A DNA stretch of 64,000 nt from Marinovum sp034669705 (GCF_034669705.1 NZ_JAXMOR010000022.1:11780-75779); one strand, 5' to 3'; numbered from the stretch's first letter, positions 15,948 through 25,268 are shown. Notes: generated by a model not told the origin, from the letters alone. Made by a program: numbers and translations.

Positions 15948-17326
15948 GGCGGGTACCGCTGGCGCGGTCGGCCAGCCTGCGGTTGTCGCTGGCGATTGCC
16001 GGGCTGATCCTGTTCGTGGCGCTTCTGGCGATGGCGGTGCAGTATCGCACCGCCGCCGGCGCGCTGGCGCGCCAGCAGACCGAGCTGCTGCAGGCCGATT
16101 TCGACCGGATCGCCGAGCTTCACGACCAGCGCCGCACCCCCGCGCTGCGCCAGGCGCAGGGTGCGCCCGGCGGGGAGGCGCTCGGGGCGGCGATGCCCGG
16201 CGAGTTGCTCTATCTGCTGCAGGACGGGGCGGGGCAGACCCTGGCCGGCAACCTCGCCGACTGGCCCGAGGCGCTGCCGCCACCAGAGGCGGGCGAAGCG
16301 GCCCCGCGGGTGTTTGCCCTCTCCGCCGACGACGGGCGCTATACCGGCATCGCGCGGGTGCTGCCGGGGGGCTTTCCGTTGCTGGTGGCGCGGGCCGATC
16401 CGGTCACCGGCGACACCCTGGCCGAGATGCGCGGCACCATCGCCTGGATGGCGCTGGCGCTTTTGGCGATGGCGGCGCTGACCGGCGGCTTCGTCAGCCG
16501 GCTGGTGCTGCGCCGGATCGACCGGGTCAACGCCCTGGCCGACCGGGTTGCGGCGGGCGATCTCTCGGCGCGGCTGCCGGGGGTCCGCAGCGCCGATGAA
16601 TTCGGCGCGCTCGAGGATCACGTGCATGCCATGCTCGACCGTATCCAGAACCTCAACGCTGCCACCAACCGGCTGTCCGATTCCATCGCCCATGAGCTGC
16701 GCACACCGCTCAACCGCATCGCCCAGAAGCTCGACCGGCTCGAAGGCCAGCCAGCGCTGGTGGGCGAGATCCGCGGCGAGCTGCGCGGCACCATCCGCAT
16801 CTTCGACGCGCTGCTCGACATCTCCGGCGCATTGGCCGAACAGGGTCAGCGCCCCGGCCTCGCCCCGCTCGACCTGAGCCGGATGGCGGGCGAAGTCTTC
16901 GACCTCTACGAGCCGGTGGCTGAGGAGGCCGGGCTGCAGTGCCGCTGCGAGGTGGAGGCGGGGCTGCATATCCTCGGCGACCGCTCGCTGCTGGCGCAGC
17001 TGATCTCCAACCTGCTCGACAACGCGATCAAGTTCTGCACCCCCGGCGACACCATCACCCTGCGCCTCACCCGTCAGGGCGCGCGCCACCTGCTCGAGGT
17101 GTCCGACACCGGCCCCGGGGTGCCAGAGGATATCCGCGCCGACCTGTTCGAGCGCTTCACCCGCGCCGAGCGCGACCGCGACAAGGCCGGTCACGGCCTG
17201 GGGCTGGCGCTGGTGCAGGCAATCGCCGCCCGGCATGGCGCCAAGCTCGACCTGCCGCCGCGGCCGAAAGGTTTTGCGATCGCGATTGCCTTCCCTAAGC
17301 TTGACGCAGAGTTAAGTGATTCGTGA
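15944..17326 (+). CDS. Membrane sensor histidine kinase
   Basis: A 460-residue kinase starting at GTG 15944, overlapping the regulator stop (GTGA). Two membrane helices (about 13-33 and 165-186) flank a periplasmic sensor of about 130 residues with no recognised family. HAMP follows (RLVLRRIDRVNALADRVAAG). His250 lies in SIAHELRTPLNR (HisKA), with N-box LISNLLDNAIKFC, G1 box SDTGPGVPED, F-box DLFERFTRAE, and G2 box GHGLGLALV. All residues needed for autophosphorylation are present. The periplasmic sensor is noteworthy because the neighbouring proteases are all predicted to be exported. Confidence 0.92.
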   Translation: MRRVPLARSASLRLSLAIAGLILFVALLAMAVQYRTAAGALARQQTELLQADFDRIAELHDQRRTPALRQAQGAPGGEALGAAMPGELLYLLQDGAGQTLAGNLADWPEALPPPEAGEAAPRVFALSADDGRYTGIARVLPGGFPLLVARADPVTGDTLAEMRGTIAWMALALLAMAALTGGFVSRLVLRRIDRVNALADRVAAGDLSARLPGVRSADEFGALEDHVHAMLDRIQNLNAATNRLSDSIAHELRTPLNRIAQKLDRLEGQPALVGEIRGELRGTIRIFDALLDISGALAEQGQRPGLAPLDLSRMAGEVFDLYEPVAEEAGLQCRCEVEAGLHILGDRSLLAQLISNLLDNAIKFCTPGDTITLRLTRQGARHLLEVSDTGPGVPEDIRADLFERFTRAERDRDKAGHGLGLALVQAIAARHGAKLDLPPRPKGFAIAIAFPKLDAELSDS

Positions 17327-17500
17327 GCCATATTGATGCAGCTGAGGGGGGAGGCGGCCCGCGGGCCGGCTATTGTGCCGGTGACCAGCGCCGTCCTGAA
17401 CATGCCAGTGCGCCCGGCGCCGACCGGGGTCCGCGCCGCGACCATTGACGCGGCGCTGTCTTGGGGTGCGGTGCCCCTCCCGAACCGGAGGGAATGACAA

Positions 17501-19573
17501 ATGCCGACAGGGAAAGTGGCAGATGTTGAAGCCGGCGGCGCGCACCGCAAGATGCTTCTCATGACACGCCGCATCGCCTCGCTTTCCCTGCTGGCTCTTG
17601 CCAGCGCCGCCGCCCCGGCCAGCGCCGAGATTCGCGCGCTGCTGGTCGGCGTCTCGGACTATCAGCACCTCGACGCCGACCTGCGCGGCCCGGCCAATGA
17701 CGTGGGCCTGATGGCGCGGGCGCTGATGGCGCGCGGGGCCGAGCCCGCTGCGATCACCGTGCTGGCCGCGCCCTCGGCGCCGCTGCCCGAGGGGGTGGTC
17801 AACGCCGGCCTGCCGACACGGGCGGCGATCCTCGACGGTCTGGCCGATCTGGCGGCGACCTCGGGGCAGGACACCCACGCGGTGTTCTACTTCTCCGGCC
17901 ACGGCACCCAGATGCCCGATACGAACGGCGACGAGCAGGGCGGCTATGACGAGATCTTCCTGCCGGCCGACGCCAAGGGCTGGAACGGCGCCAGCGGCAC
18001 CGTCGAGAACGCCATCATCGACGACGAGATGACGCCGCGGCTTCAGGCGATCCTCGACCGCGGTGCCGTCCTGTTTGCCATGCTCGACGCCTGCCATTCC
18101 GAGACCGGCTTCCGCGCCCTGCCGGACAGTGCCGGCGCCGGGGTGGCGCGCTACGTCGCCCCCGCGCTGCTGGCAATGCCCACCGATCTGTCGCAGGCCG
18201 AGGCCGCACCCGCCGCGCCGCCGCTGACCGGCGATTTCGTCTTTCTCTATGCCGCCCAGCAGGACCAGCGGGCTTTCGAATACCCGCTGGGCGATCCCGC
18301 CGACCCGGCCAACTGGTACGGCGATTTCACCCGCGCGGTGGCGATGGTGCTGGAGAGCGGCGCGGCGCTGACCTGGGCCGGCCTGTTGCAGCAGTCCATG
18401 GCCGAGATGAACGCCAATGCGCCCGCCGCGCAGACCCCTGACGCCGAGGGCTCCTTGCTTAACGCCGCCGTTCTGGGCCAGACCGAGGCGCTGCCGCCGG
18501 TGCTGCGTGTCGCGGGCGGCGCGCTTCAGGCCGGCGCGCTGCAGGGGGTACGCGCGGGCGCGGTCTACGAAATCTTCGCCGCCGCCGAGGCAGAGCCTGT
18601 GGCTCTGGCCACGGTCATACGCGTGGCGCCCACCAGCGCCCGGCTGCAGTCGCAGCAGGCCTTGCCGTACGCCGGCTTTGCCAGGCTGAAAACCCCCGGT
18701 CAGCCGCAGAAGGTGCGCCTTGCCGGGCCGGTGCGGGCCGATGGGGCGGGCTATGCGGCGCTGCGCGCCGAGATCGCCCGGCTGCAGGCCGCCGAGGCGC
18801 CCGACGGCGTAACCTGGACCGAGGGGCCGGCTGATTACACCCTCGTGCTGACCAAGGGCGCATTGGCGCTGGCCGGGCGCGACGGGGTGGTCGATGGCGC
18901 CGGCCCCGGCAGCGCGCCGCGGGTGATGGCGCCGGGCGGTCTGCTTGATCTGATCGAGCGCGCGGTGCGGGTCTTTCAGGTGCGCTCGGCGACGCAACAG
19001 GTCGCCGCCAGCCGCACCGGGCTGAGCCTTGGCGGCTTTGGTCCGAAATACCGCCTGAGCCATGTGCCGGTCGCGGGCGCCGACGCGGCCTGCGAGGGCG
19101 GCACGGCGGCCGAGGCGCAGCCGGTCAGCACCACCGTGACCGTCACCCATTGTGACCAGCTCTGGCTCGAGGTCAGCAACCCCAGCCAGACCGCGCGCGA
19201 CATCACCGTGCTCTATATCGACGCCGACAACCGGATCACCGCGATCTGGCCGGAGGCGGGGCTGTCGAACCGTGTGGGCTTTGACGAAACCATCGAGGCC
19301 GGGCTGCTGATCCAGAACCCCGGCCCGCAGCGCCACGGGCTGGAAGAGATCCTCGTGCTGGCGGTGCCGGCAGAGGACAAGGCACCGCGCACGGTGCTGA
19401 CCGCGCTGGCCGATCCCGCGCCGACCCGCGCCATCCCCGAGGCGACGCCCGGCGCGGCCGCCTGGCTGCTGCAGGCGACCCTGCCGGATGCGCCGAGCCG
19501 CAGCCTCACGCTGCCCGGTGCGATGTCGCCGCTGGAGGTGACCCGGTTCGCGATCAAGCTCGAGCCCGGCTGA
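17501..19573 (+). CDS. Exported caspase-family (metacaspase-like) peptidase 2
   Basis: A 690-residue paralogue of the peptidase at 12867. GGAGGG eight bases before ATG 17501 supports this start, though ATG 17552 or 17561 would give a shorter, more typical signal peptide (MTRRIASLSLLALASA, cleavage near PASA|E). Peptidase C14 domain: EIRALLVGVSDYQ, LRGPANDV at 61-68, catalytic His134 in YFSGHGTQ, DEIFLPAD, and catalytic Cys198 in LDACHSET, with the metacaspase S1 Asp at 196. The C-terminal region (LEVSNPSQTARDITVLYIDA, then DNRITAIWP) corresponds to that of peptidase 1. Overall identity looks low outside these blocks, so the duplication is old. Followed by the zymogen gene after 50 bases. Confidence 0.85.
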   Translation: MPTGKVADVEAGGAHRKMLLMTRRIASLSLLALASAAAPASAEIRALLVGVSDYQHLDADLRGPANDVGLMARALMARGAEPAAITVLAAPSAPLPEGVVNAGLPTRAAILDGLADLAATSGQDTHAVFYFSGHGTQMPDTNGDEQGGYDEIFLPADAKGWNGASGTVENAIIDDEMTPRLQAILDRGAVLFAMLDACHSETGFRALPDSAGAGVARYVAPALLAMPTDLSQAEAAPAAPPLTGDFVFLYAAQQDQRAFEYPLGDPADPANWYGDFTRAVAMVLESGAALTWAGLLQQSMAEMNANAPAAQTPDAEGSLLNAAVLGQTEALPPVLRVAGGALQAGALQGVRAGAVYEIFAAAEAEPVALATVIRVAPTSARLQSQQALPYAGFARLKTPGQPQKVRLAGPVRADGAGYAALRAEIARLQAAEAPDGVTWTEGPADYTLVLTKGALALAGRDGVVDGAGPGSAPRVMAPGGLLDLIERAVRVFQVRSATQQVAASRTGLSLGGFGPKYRLSHVPVAGADAACEGGTAAEAQPVSTTVTVTHCDQLWLEVSNPSQTARDITVLYIDADNRITAIWPEAGLSNRVGFDETIEAGLLIQNPGPQRHGLEEILVLAVPAEDKAPRTVLTALADPAPTRAIPEATPGAAAWLLQATLPDAPSRSLTLPGAMSPLEVTRFAIKLEPG

Positions 19574-19623
19574 CCCCGCTTTTTCACCTCGACCCTTTCA
19601 CTGACAGACACAGGACAAATGCC

Positions 19624-20697
19624 ATGACAGACCAAAAGACTTTCCTTTCCGCCGCCCTTTCCGGGTTGATTGTCCTCGGCGGCAGCGCCACGGCGCAGGG
19701 CATGCCCGAGGACGCCATGCAGAGCGACCCGAACCGGGCCAACCCCTTTGCCTTTGCCAAGTCCGACGCCAAGGAGGCGATGCTGGAAGAGCAGATGGCG
19801 GCGGCCGAGACCAGCGGCGACCGGGTGGTCGGCGGCGAGGTGGCGGCCGATGGCGCCTGGCCCTGGCAGGTGGCGCTGATGGTCGCCGGGGCGCCCTCGA
19901 CCCCGGACGCGCAGTTCTGCGGCGGCTCGATGGTGCTCGACACCTGGGTGCTGACGGCGGCGCATTGCATCTACATGCCCGACGGCGAAGGCGGCAATTT
20001 CCAGCTCGCGCCAGAGCAGTTCGACATCCTGGTCGGCACCAACACCATCGCCGAGGGGCAGGGCGAGCGGGTGCCGGTGGCCGGCGTCTACCGCCATCCC
20101 GAGTATGACGACCGGCTGTTCGACAATGACATCGCGCTGATCAAGCTCGCCCGCGCCCCGGGCGTCGCCTACCAGACGATCAATGTCCCCGACACCGAGT
20201 TCGGCGAACAGCTCGACCAGGAAGGGGTGCCCACGATCGTCACCGGCTGGGGGCTGGTCAATGGCGCCAAACGCACCGAGGCGATGATGCAGGCCGAGAT
20301 CCAGGTGCTGTCGCGCGATGCCTGCAACAATGCGATGATGGAGGCCCGCGCCGGCTATGCCGCGCCGCGGCTGATCGAGGCCGCCGGGGCCTTCCAGCTC
20401 AACCAGCAGGAAACCGAGGAGGTCTGGTCGGCGATGCTGTCGCGCGCGCCGCTGCCGCTTTCGCCCAACATGATCTGCTCGGGCACCTTCGAGGGTGGCA
20501 AGACCTCCTGCCAGGGTGACAGCGGCGGGCCGCTGGTGGTGCCGCTGACCGACGGCAGCTACATCCAGGCCGGGGTGGTCAGCTGGGGTCTCGTCGGCAA
20601 TGGCTCGACCACCTGCGCCGAGGACGCGATGTTCTCGGTCTATACCAAGGCGTCGAAATTCGTGCCCTGGCTGAACCAGACCGTCAGCAGCAACTGA
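19624..20697 (+). CDS. Exported chymotrypsin-fold serine protease (zymogen)
   Basis: A 357-residue S1-family protease. Signal peptide MTDQKTFLSAALSGLIVLGG (cleavage near TAQ), an acidic propeptide, then activation site GDR67-VVGGEVA. Triad: His114 (LTAAHC), Asp169 (DNDIALIKL), Ser300 (CQGDSGGP). Cys99/Cys115 and Cys296/Cys331 match the usual disulfides. Aligning to trypsin numbering, position 189 is Thr and 226 is Ser, so the S1 pocket is not trypsin-like and probably takes small or neutral side chains. An insertion of about 40 residues (236-280) precedes the specificity loops. It sits between peptidase 2 and the repeat protein, five bases from the latter. Confidence 0.9.
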   Translation: MTDQKTFLSAALSGLIVLGGSATAQGMPEDAMQSDPNRANPFAFAKSDAKEAMLEEQMAAAETSGDRVVGGEVAADGAWPWQVALMVAGAPSTPDAQFCGGSMVLDTWVLTAAHCIYMPDGEGGNFQLAPEQFDILVGTNTIAEGQGERVPVAGVYRHPEYDDRLFDNDIALIKLARAPGVAYQTINVPDTEFGEQLDQEGVPTIVTGWGLVNGAKRTEAMMQAEIQVLSRDACNNAMMEARAGYAAPRLIEAAGAFQLNQQETEEVWSAMLSRAPLPLSPNMICSGTFEGGKTSCQGDSGGPLVVPLTDGSYIQAGVVSWGLVGNGSTTCAEDAMFSVYTKASKFVPWLNQTVSSN

Positions 20698-20702
20698 GGC
20701 CG

Positions 20703-23384
20703 ATGTGCGGGTGGCCGCATGTCCTTTGCCGGGCCGGCGCTCCGCTGGCCCGGTGGCTCTGTGTGCTGGCGCTTGCGGGGTCTGGTCTGGCGGCGCAGGC
20801 GGCGGGTGAGCCCGCGCCCGCGCCGCGGCCCTCCGACGAAGAGATCATCGCCGAGGTTGACGCCGGTCTCGATCTCCTGCGCGCCGGCGAGACCGAGGCG
20901 GCGCGGCTCAGGCTTGAGGCGGTCAACAACATCACCTACGCGGCCGATTACCCGCCGGTCGTCGATCACTACCCCAACCTCGGGCTGTCGCAGTACCACT
21001 ATGAGACCGGCGACTGGCCCGAGGTGCTGCGGTTCTCGGCCTCGGTCGCCACCGGTCTCATCGCCGAAGGCCTTGCCGATCACCCGCATCGCGTCACCGC
21101 CAGCGTGCTGCAGGGCGCGGCGCTGGCCCGGCTGTCGCGACAGACCGAGGCGGAAGTGCTGTTGCGCAACGGCGTGGCGGCGGCGCGCGGCCGGCCCGAG
21201 CTGGCCGAGACCTATGGGGTGGCGCTTTACAATCTGGCGCTGCTGGTCACCGACCTCGACCGCGAAGATCACGGTGCAATCACCGACGAGTTTCTCGACA
21301 ACTGGAGCAGCGACTGGCCGATCCCGCTGCAGCTGTCGCTGATCATCAGCTACCGAGACATCGACAACGACTATACCGTCGACGACGACCTTGCCCGCGC
21401 CATCCGCCGCGCCCGCAATCTCGTCGCCGCCGCCGAAAGCGCCGAGGACGTGCCGCTGCGCCGGGTTGCCGGGTTTCGCGGCTACCTCGGGCTGCTGCTG
21501 GCGCAGGACGGCGACTTTGCCACCGCGCTGGACCTGCTGCAGAAGGAATACGACTATTACCGAGAGGCCCGGGTCACCGGGTCCGACCTGACCAATTGCA
21601 TCATCTACCTCGGGCTGGTCATCCGCTACGGCCAGAGCGCCGAGGCGGCCCTGAGCTTCTTTGCCGACGAGGTGCAGATCGCCCGGCAGAGCGGCACCGG
21701 CGCGCATGACATTGCCCGCTTTCTGATGGAGCAGGCTGCCGCCGCCGAGGCCACCGGCGCGCAGGACGAGAGCCAGCGGCTCTACCGCGAGGCCTATGCC
21801 GAGCTGCGGTCGGTCGACCGCGCCAATCACTGGGTGGCACAGCAGGCGCGGGCGCAGATCGATATCGACCATCCCGGCATGGCGGGCTTTGCCTTTGCCT
21901 CGGAACTGGGCGCGGTCGAAGCGGTGCGCTTTGATCTCACGGCCGACGGCCGCGACGTGCTGCGGCTGTTCTTCGAAGGCAACTACCTGCTGCTGGACCC
22001 GGTGCTGGCCCGTCATGCCGGGGCCGAGGGGCGCGAGGCCGTGCTCTACCGTCTCAACCGGGCGCTGGCGCTGGCGCTGATGGGGCGGCACGACGAAAGC
22101 CTCGCGGTGCTGGACGAGACCCGGGCGCGCGCCATTGCCACCGGGGCGCTGCCGCCCGGCGCGCCGATCCTCGACCTGATCGAGACGGTCGCCCGGGTCT
22201 GGGGCAGCGGCCATGATCCCGAGGCGGCGGCGGGTGCACTGGCCAGGCTGAAGGCGCGGGCGCCGGCGATGAACGCCGAGGTTCGCAGCGCCTATCGCGC
22301 GCTGCTGGCCTTCTACCACTTCCGCCGCGACGACCGGCGCCGCATGACCGAGGTGCTGGCGGTCTGGTTCGCCGACCGCCCGCCTGGGCCGGCCACCAGC
22401 CTGTGGGAAATCTACGCCGCCACTCTGGTGATGGAGATGGCCTTCGGGCAGATGGACCCGGCGCTGAACGAGGCGCTGATGCAGGAGACTCTGGCGGCGC
22501 TCGAGGCCTATCCGACGCTGACCCTGTCGCGCGACTACCTGCGGGTGGTCAAGGTGATGAACTCGCGAACCGGGGTCTTCAATGACGAGGCGCTGGTCGA
22601 GCTTGGCACCGTGGTCAGCAGCGTCGGCGCGATGGTGCCGGAGGGCCATTCGCTGCATTACGCCACCCAGTTCGCGCTGTCGAACGTGCACGCCTGGCGC
22701 GGCAAGACCGAGGAGGCGCTCTACTGGCTGCGGCAATCGGTCGAGACCATGCGCGCCACACGCTATCACCGGCAGGACGAGGTGGCGTTTCTGCTGTCGC
22801 GACAGGCCGGGCTGCTGCTGGGTCTGGGCCGGATCAACGAGGCGCATTCGCTGTCTCAGGAAGCGCTGCGGCTGATCGATCCGCTGACCGACCGGCCGAA
22901 CCTGATCGGCGAGATCTACCAGACCACCGCCTCGGCGCTGTGGTGGCGCAGCGACGATCCGCAGAAGGCAGCGGATTTCATCGACGGCGTTCTGGGCGAT
23001 CCGAAGATCCTGTCGCGGCTGGAGCCGGTCGACCGGGTGATCCTTTTGCGGCTCAAGGCCGATGCCGAGGCCAATTTCGCCGCGCTGGACGCGGTTCTGG
23101 CCACGCTCGACCGGGCCGAGGCGCAGATCGGTCTCGACCCGGTGATCGACTGGCGGCGCGAGCAGTCCTTCAACCGTCAGACGCGGGCGATTGCCAACTA
23201 CTGGAACGGCGCGCTGGCCGAGGGCTTTGCCGCCATCGTCGAGAGCAACGACATCTACACCGCCTGGCTGGCCTCGATCCGCCGTGCCGAGGGCGCGCAG
23301 GGGGTTGATCCGGGGGCCTACCGCGACCGTGCGGTCTGGGAGGCGATGATCGGCTGGGACTACGCCCGCAGCCTGCCGGAGTAG
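20703..23384 (+). CDS. Exported TPR-like helical repeat protein
   Basis: An 893-residue protein beginning five bases after the protease stop, hence almost surely co-transcribed. Signal peptide over the first 33 residues (CVLALAGSGLAAQA). The rest is regular helical repeats with TPR-like spacing: for example ALYNLALLVTDLDRED, YLGLLLAQDGDFATALDLLQ, EEALYWLRQSVETM and QAGLLLGLGRINEAHSLSQE. No enzymatic motif is visible. In CHAT and caspase systems TPR modules usually recognise partner proteins, and here the CHAT gene is the convergent neighbour, four bases from its stop. Role as scaffold or sensor is inferred. Confidence 0.75.
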   Translation: MCGWPHVLCRAGAPLARWLCVLALAGSGLAAQAAGEPAPAPRPSDEEIIAEVDAGLDLLRAGETEAARLRLEAVNNITYAADYPPVVDHYPNLGLSQYHYETGDWPEVLRFSASVATGLIAEGLADHPHRVTASVLQGAALARLSRQTEAEVLLRNGVAAARGRPELAETYGVALYNLALLVTDLDREDHGAITDEFLDNWSSDWPIPLQLSLIISYRDIDNDYTVDDDLARAIRRARNLVAAAESAEDVPLRRVAGFRGYLGLLLAQDGDFATALDLLQKEYDYYREARVTGSDLTNCIIYLGLVIRYGQSAEAALSFFADEVQIARQSGTGAHDIARFLMEQAAAAEATGAQDESQRLYREAYAELRSVDRANHWVAQQARAQIDIDHPGMAGFAFASELGAVEAVRFDLTADGRDVLRLFFEGNYLLLDPVLARHAGAEGREAVLYRLNRALALALMGRHDESLAVLDETRARAIATGALPPGAPILDLIETVARVWGSGHDPEAAAGALARLKARAPAMNAEVRSAYRALLAFYHFRRDDRRRMTEVLAVWFADRPPGPATSLWEIYAATLVMEMAFGQMDPALNEALMQETLAALEAYPTLTLSRDYLRVVKVMNSRTGVFNDEALVELGTVVSSVGAMVPEGHSLHYATQFALSNVHAWRGKTEEALYWLRQSVETMRATRYHRQDEVAFLLSRQAGLLLGLGRINEAHSLSQEALRLIDPLTDRPNLIGEIYQTTASALWWRSDDPQKAADFIDGVLGDPKILSRLEPVDRVILLRLKADAEANFAALDAVLATLDRAEAQIGLDPVIDWRREQSFNRQTRAIANYWNGALAEGFAAIVESNDIYTAWLASIRRAEGAQGVDPGAYRDRAVWEAMIGWDYARSLPE

Positions 23385-23388
23385 CGGC

Positions 23389-25053
23389 TCAGCGGTCGCG
23401 GCCGCCTTCGCCCACCACCACGAAGGGCGCCCAGAGGCGCGGGTGGGCAAACCGGTCCTCGCGGGGGTCGGCAAGGAGATCGAGCGCCGAGCGCTGCAAC
23501 GCCTCGGCCCGGCCCAGCGGCGCCTCGGCATACATCCTTTCGAGCATGCCGGTGGTCAGCACCGACGCGGCGTAGTCATCGACCGGCCAATGCGACACCA
23601 GGATCGCCCGCGCGCCGGCATAGATGAAGGCCCGCGCCAGCCCCGTGAGCCCCTCCGCGCCGGGCGTGCCATCGGACCCGGCGGTGTCGCAGGCCGAGAG
23701 GATCACCAGATCGGCCGAGAGCTTGAGCTGCGCCGCCTCCGAGGCGGTGAGCAGCGCGTCGTCGTGCGGCGAGGGGGTTTCCGGCGGGGTGAAGACCAGC
23801 GCCGGTTCGGTCAGCCCCGGCAGCCCGTCGGCCAGCAGCCCGTGGGTGGCAAAGGCCACCACGTCGGCGCCGCTGAGGTCGAGGGTCTTGACCGCCCCTT
23901 CGGTGGCGGCGCGGGCGAGATGCACGCTGGTCTCCGGCGCGCCCATGGTGGCGGCCAGCCGACGCAGCTCGCGCGCGGTATTGGGCAGCGGGGCGAGATC
24001 GGCAACCCGGCGGACGTCCTCGTAGATGCCGCGGGTGACGACCTGCGCCTCTTCCGGCGCTTGCGCGCCGTCCTCGGCGGCCAGCCGGTAGCCCAAGAGC
24101 GGATCACCGAAGCCCAGGAAGGAGGGCGTGTCGCGGGGGCGGGCGGGCAGGGCGGTCTGACGCAAGGCCCGCAGCGCCGAGACATGCGGCAGGGTGGTGA
24201 GCGCATGCCGCCTGAGCAGCCAGCCGGTCTCGCGCAGCGCCTGCGGCGCGGTATCCTCGCCGTCGGGCGGGCGGGTGACCAGCACCGCCGGCGGCAGCGA
24301 GGTGAGCGGGCCGTCGAAGACCACCATCAGGTGCCGCGCAGCGCCGATCACCGGCTCGAGCGGCGCCAGCGTCTCGAGATAGAGCCGATGCGCCGTGGTC
24401 CGGTCGAAGCCGCGGATCCGTGAAACCCCCTGTCTGTTGCCCAGTGCGACACCGGCGCGGCTGTCGACCTCGACCCGCAGCTGTGCCCGCAGGCCCTGCA
24501 CCAGGGTGCGCAGCTCGCTCAGCGGCAGCTCGGCGCGGGTCCAGGCGCTGGCCCCCGGCGAGACCGCCCAGGTATAGAGGTAGCTGTCGTCGGTCATCGT
24601 CATCACCAGCGCCTCGCCGGGGCGCAGCAGCGCCTGCACTTCGGCAATCGACAGCGGCGCCGGGTCGGTCAGCTCGCGGAACTCGGGAAACTCTGTGCCG
24701 AGCCGCGCGTCGAGCGCCTGCAGGCGGGCGCGGCCGTCGGAGATCTCGGCCTGCAACCGCGTTACTGTCAGCTCGGCCTCGGCGCCGGGGCGGGCGGCAA
24801 CCTCGGCCAGCTCGGCGCGCTGGGCGGCGATCTCTCTCGAGATGTCCTGCTGGTCGCGCAACAACCCCTCGAGCCCGGCGGTGCCGGCGGCGATCCGGCC
24901 CGCCGCCTGGGCCAGGGCACGGCCGGCGGAAGACGCCTGGGCGCGCTGGGCGGTGACGAAGACCCGGTCGCGAATCTCGGCCCGGGTCTGGGCGGAAACC
25001 GCAAAGGTCAACACCGACCAGAGCACCATTGCCAGAATGCCGTCGCGGATCAT
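23389..25053 (-). CDS. Exported CHAT-domain (caspase-clan) protein
   Basis: A 554-residue protein. Signal peptide MIRDGILAMVLWSVLTFAVS (cleavage near residue 21), a predicted coiled coil (about 30-118), a linker, then a CHAT domain (about 225-550): catalytic His404 in VVAFATHGLLADG and Cys455 in LVILSACDTAGS. GARAILVSHWPVDDYAAS follows, a block typical of CHAT. CHAT proteins normally carry their TPR repeats in the same chain N-terminal to the peptidase; here only the coiled coil is present and a TPR-like protein is encoded convergently next door. The dyad is intact, so protease activity is expected. Confidence 0.88.
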   Translation of the reverse strand: MIRDGILAMVLWSVLTFAVSAQTRAEIRDRVFVTAQRAQASSAGRALAQAAGRIAAGTAGLEGLLRDQQDISREIAAQRAELAEVAARPGAEAELTVTRLQAEISDGRARLQALDARLGTEFPEFRELTDPAPLSIAEVQALLRPGEALVMTMTDDSYLYTWAVSPGASAWTRAELPLSELRTLVQGLRAQLRVEVDSRAGVALGNRQGVSRIRGFDRTTAHRLYLETLAPLEPVIGAARHLMVVFDGPLTSLPPAVLVTRPPDGEDTAPQALRETGWLLRRHALTTLPHVSALRALRQTALPARPRDTPSFLGFGDPLLGYRLAAEDGAQAPEEAQVVTRGIYEDVRRVADLAPLPNTARELRRLAATMGAPETSVHLARAATEGAVKTLDLSGADVVAFATHGLLADGLPGLTEPALVFTPPETPSPHDDALLTASEAAQLKLSADLVILSACDTAGSDGTPGAEGLTGLARAFIYAGARAILVSHWPVDDYAASVLTTGMLERMYAEAPLGRAEALQRSALDLLADPREDRFAHPRLWAPFVVVGEGGRDR

Positions 25054-25254
25054 GCCGTTCTCCTGCCCGAGGGGCGCAAACCCCGTCCTGCAGGCAGTTT
25101 CCCACGGAATCGGAATTCTTCAAACCCTGTGAAAGGTGACAAATTCGGTATGGAAAGCAGGTAAACAGCGAGAAATCCAAAAGATTCGCAATCCGGCCCA
25201 GCCATGTTACGCTCTGATCAGCGAGAGGGAGGAGACGGCGCGAATCGCGGATGG

Positions 25255-25268
25255 TTTAGCGTTAAACT
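25255..25268. promoter_or_regulatory. Candidate operator, distal copy
   Basis: GTTTAGCGTTAAAC, arms GTTTA/TAAAC around a 4-base centre. The same palindrome with one central change lies 166 bases downstream. No known regulator is assigned. Confidence 0.55.

Noticed and set aside
17312..19336. 674-codon minus-strand frame opposite peptidase 2
   Set aside because: Shadow with Gly/Arg/His bias; the plus strand carries the catalytic His/Cys and a signal peptide.
20640..23531. 963-codon minus-strand frame opposite the TPR-like gene
   Set aside because: Shadow composition and no ribosome binding site; the plus strand has a signal peptide and regular helical repeats.
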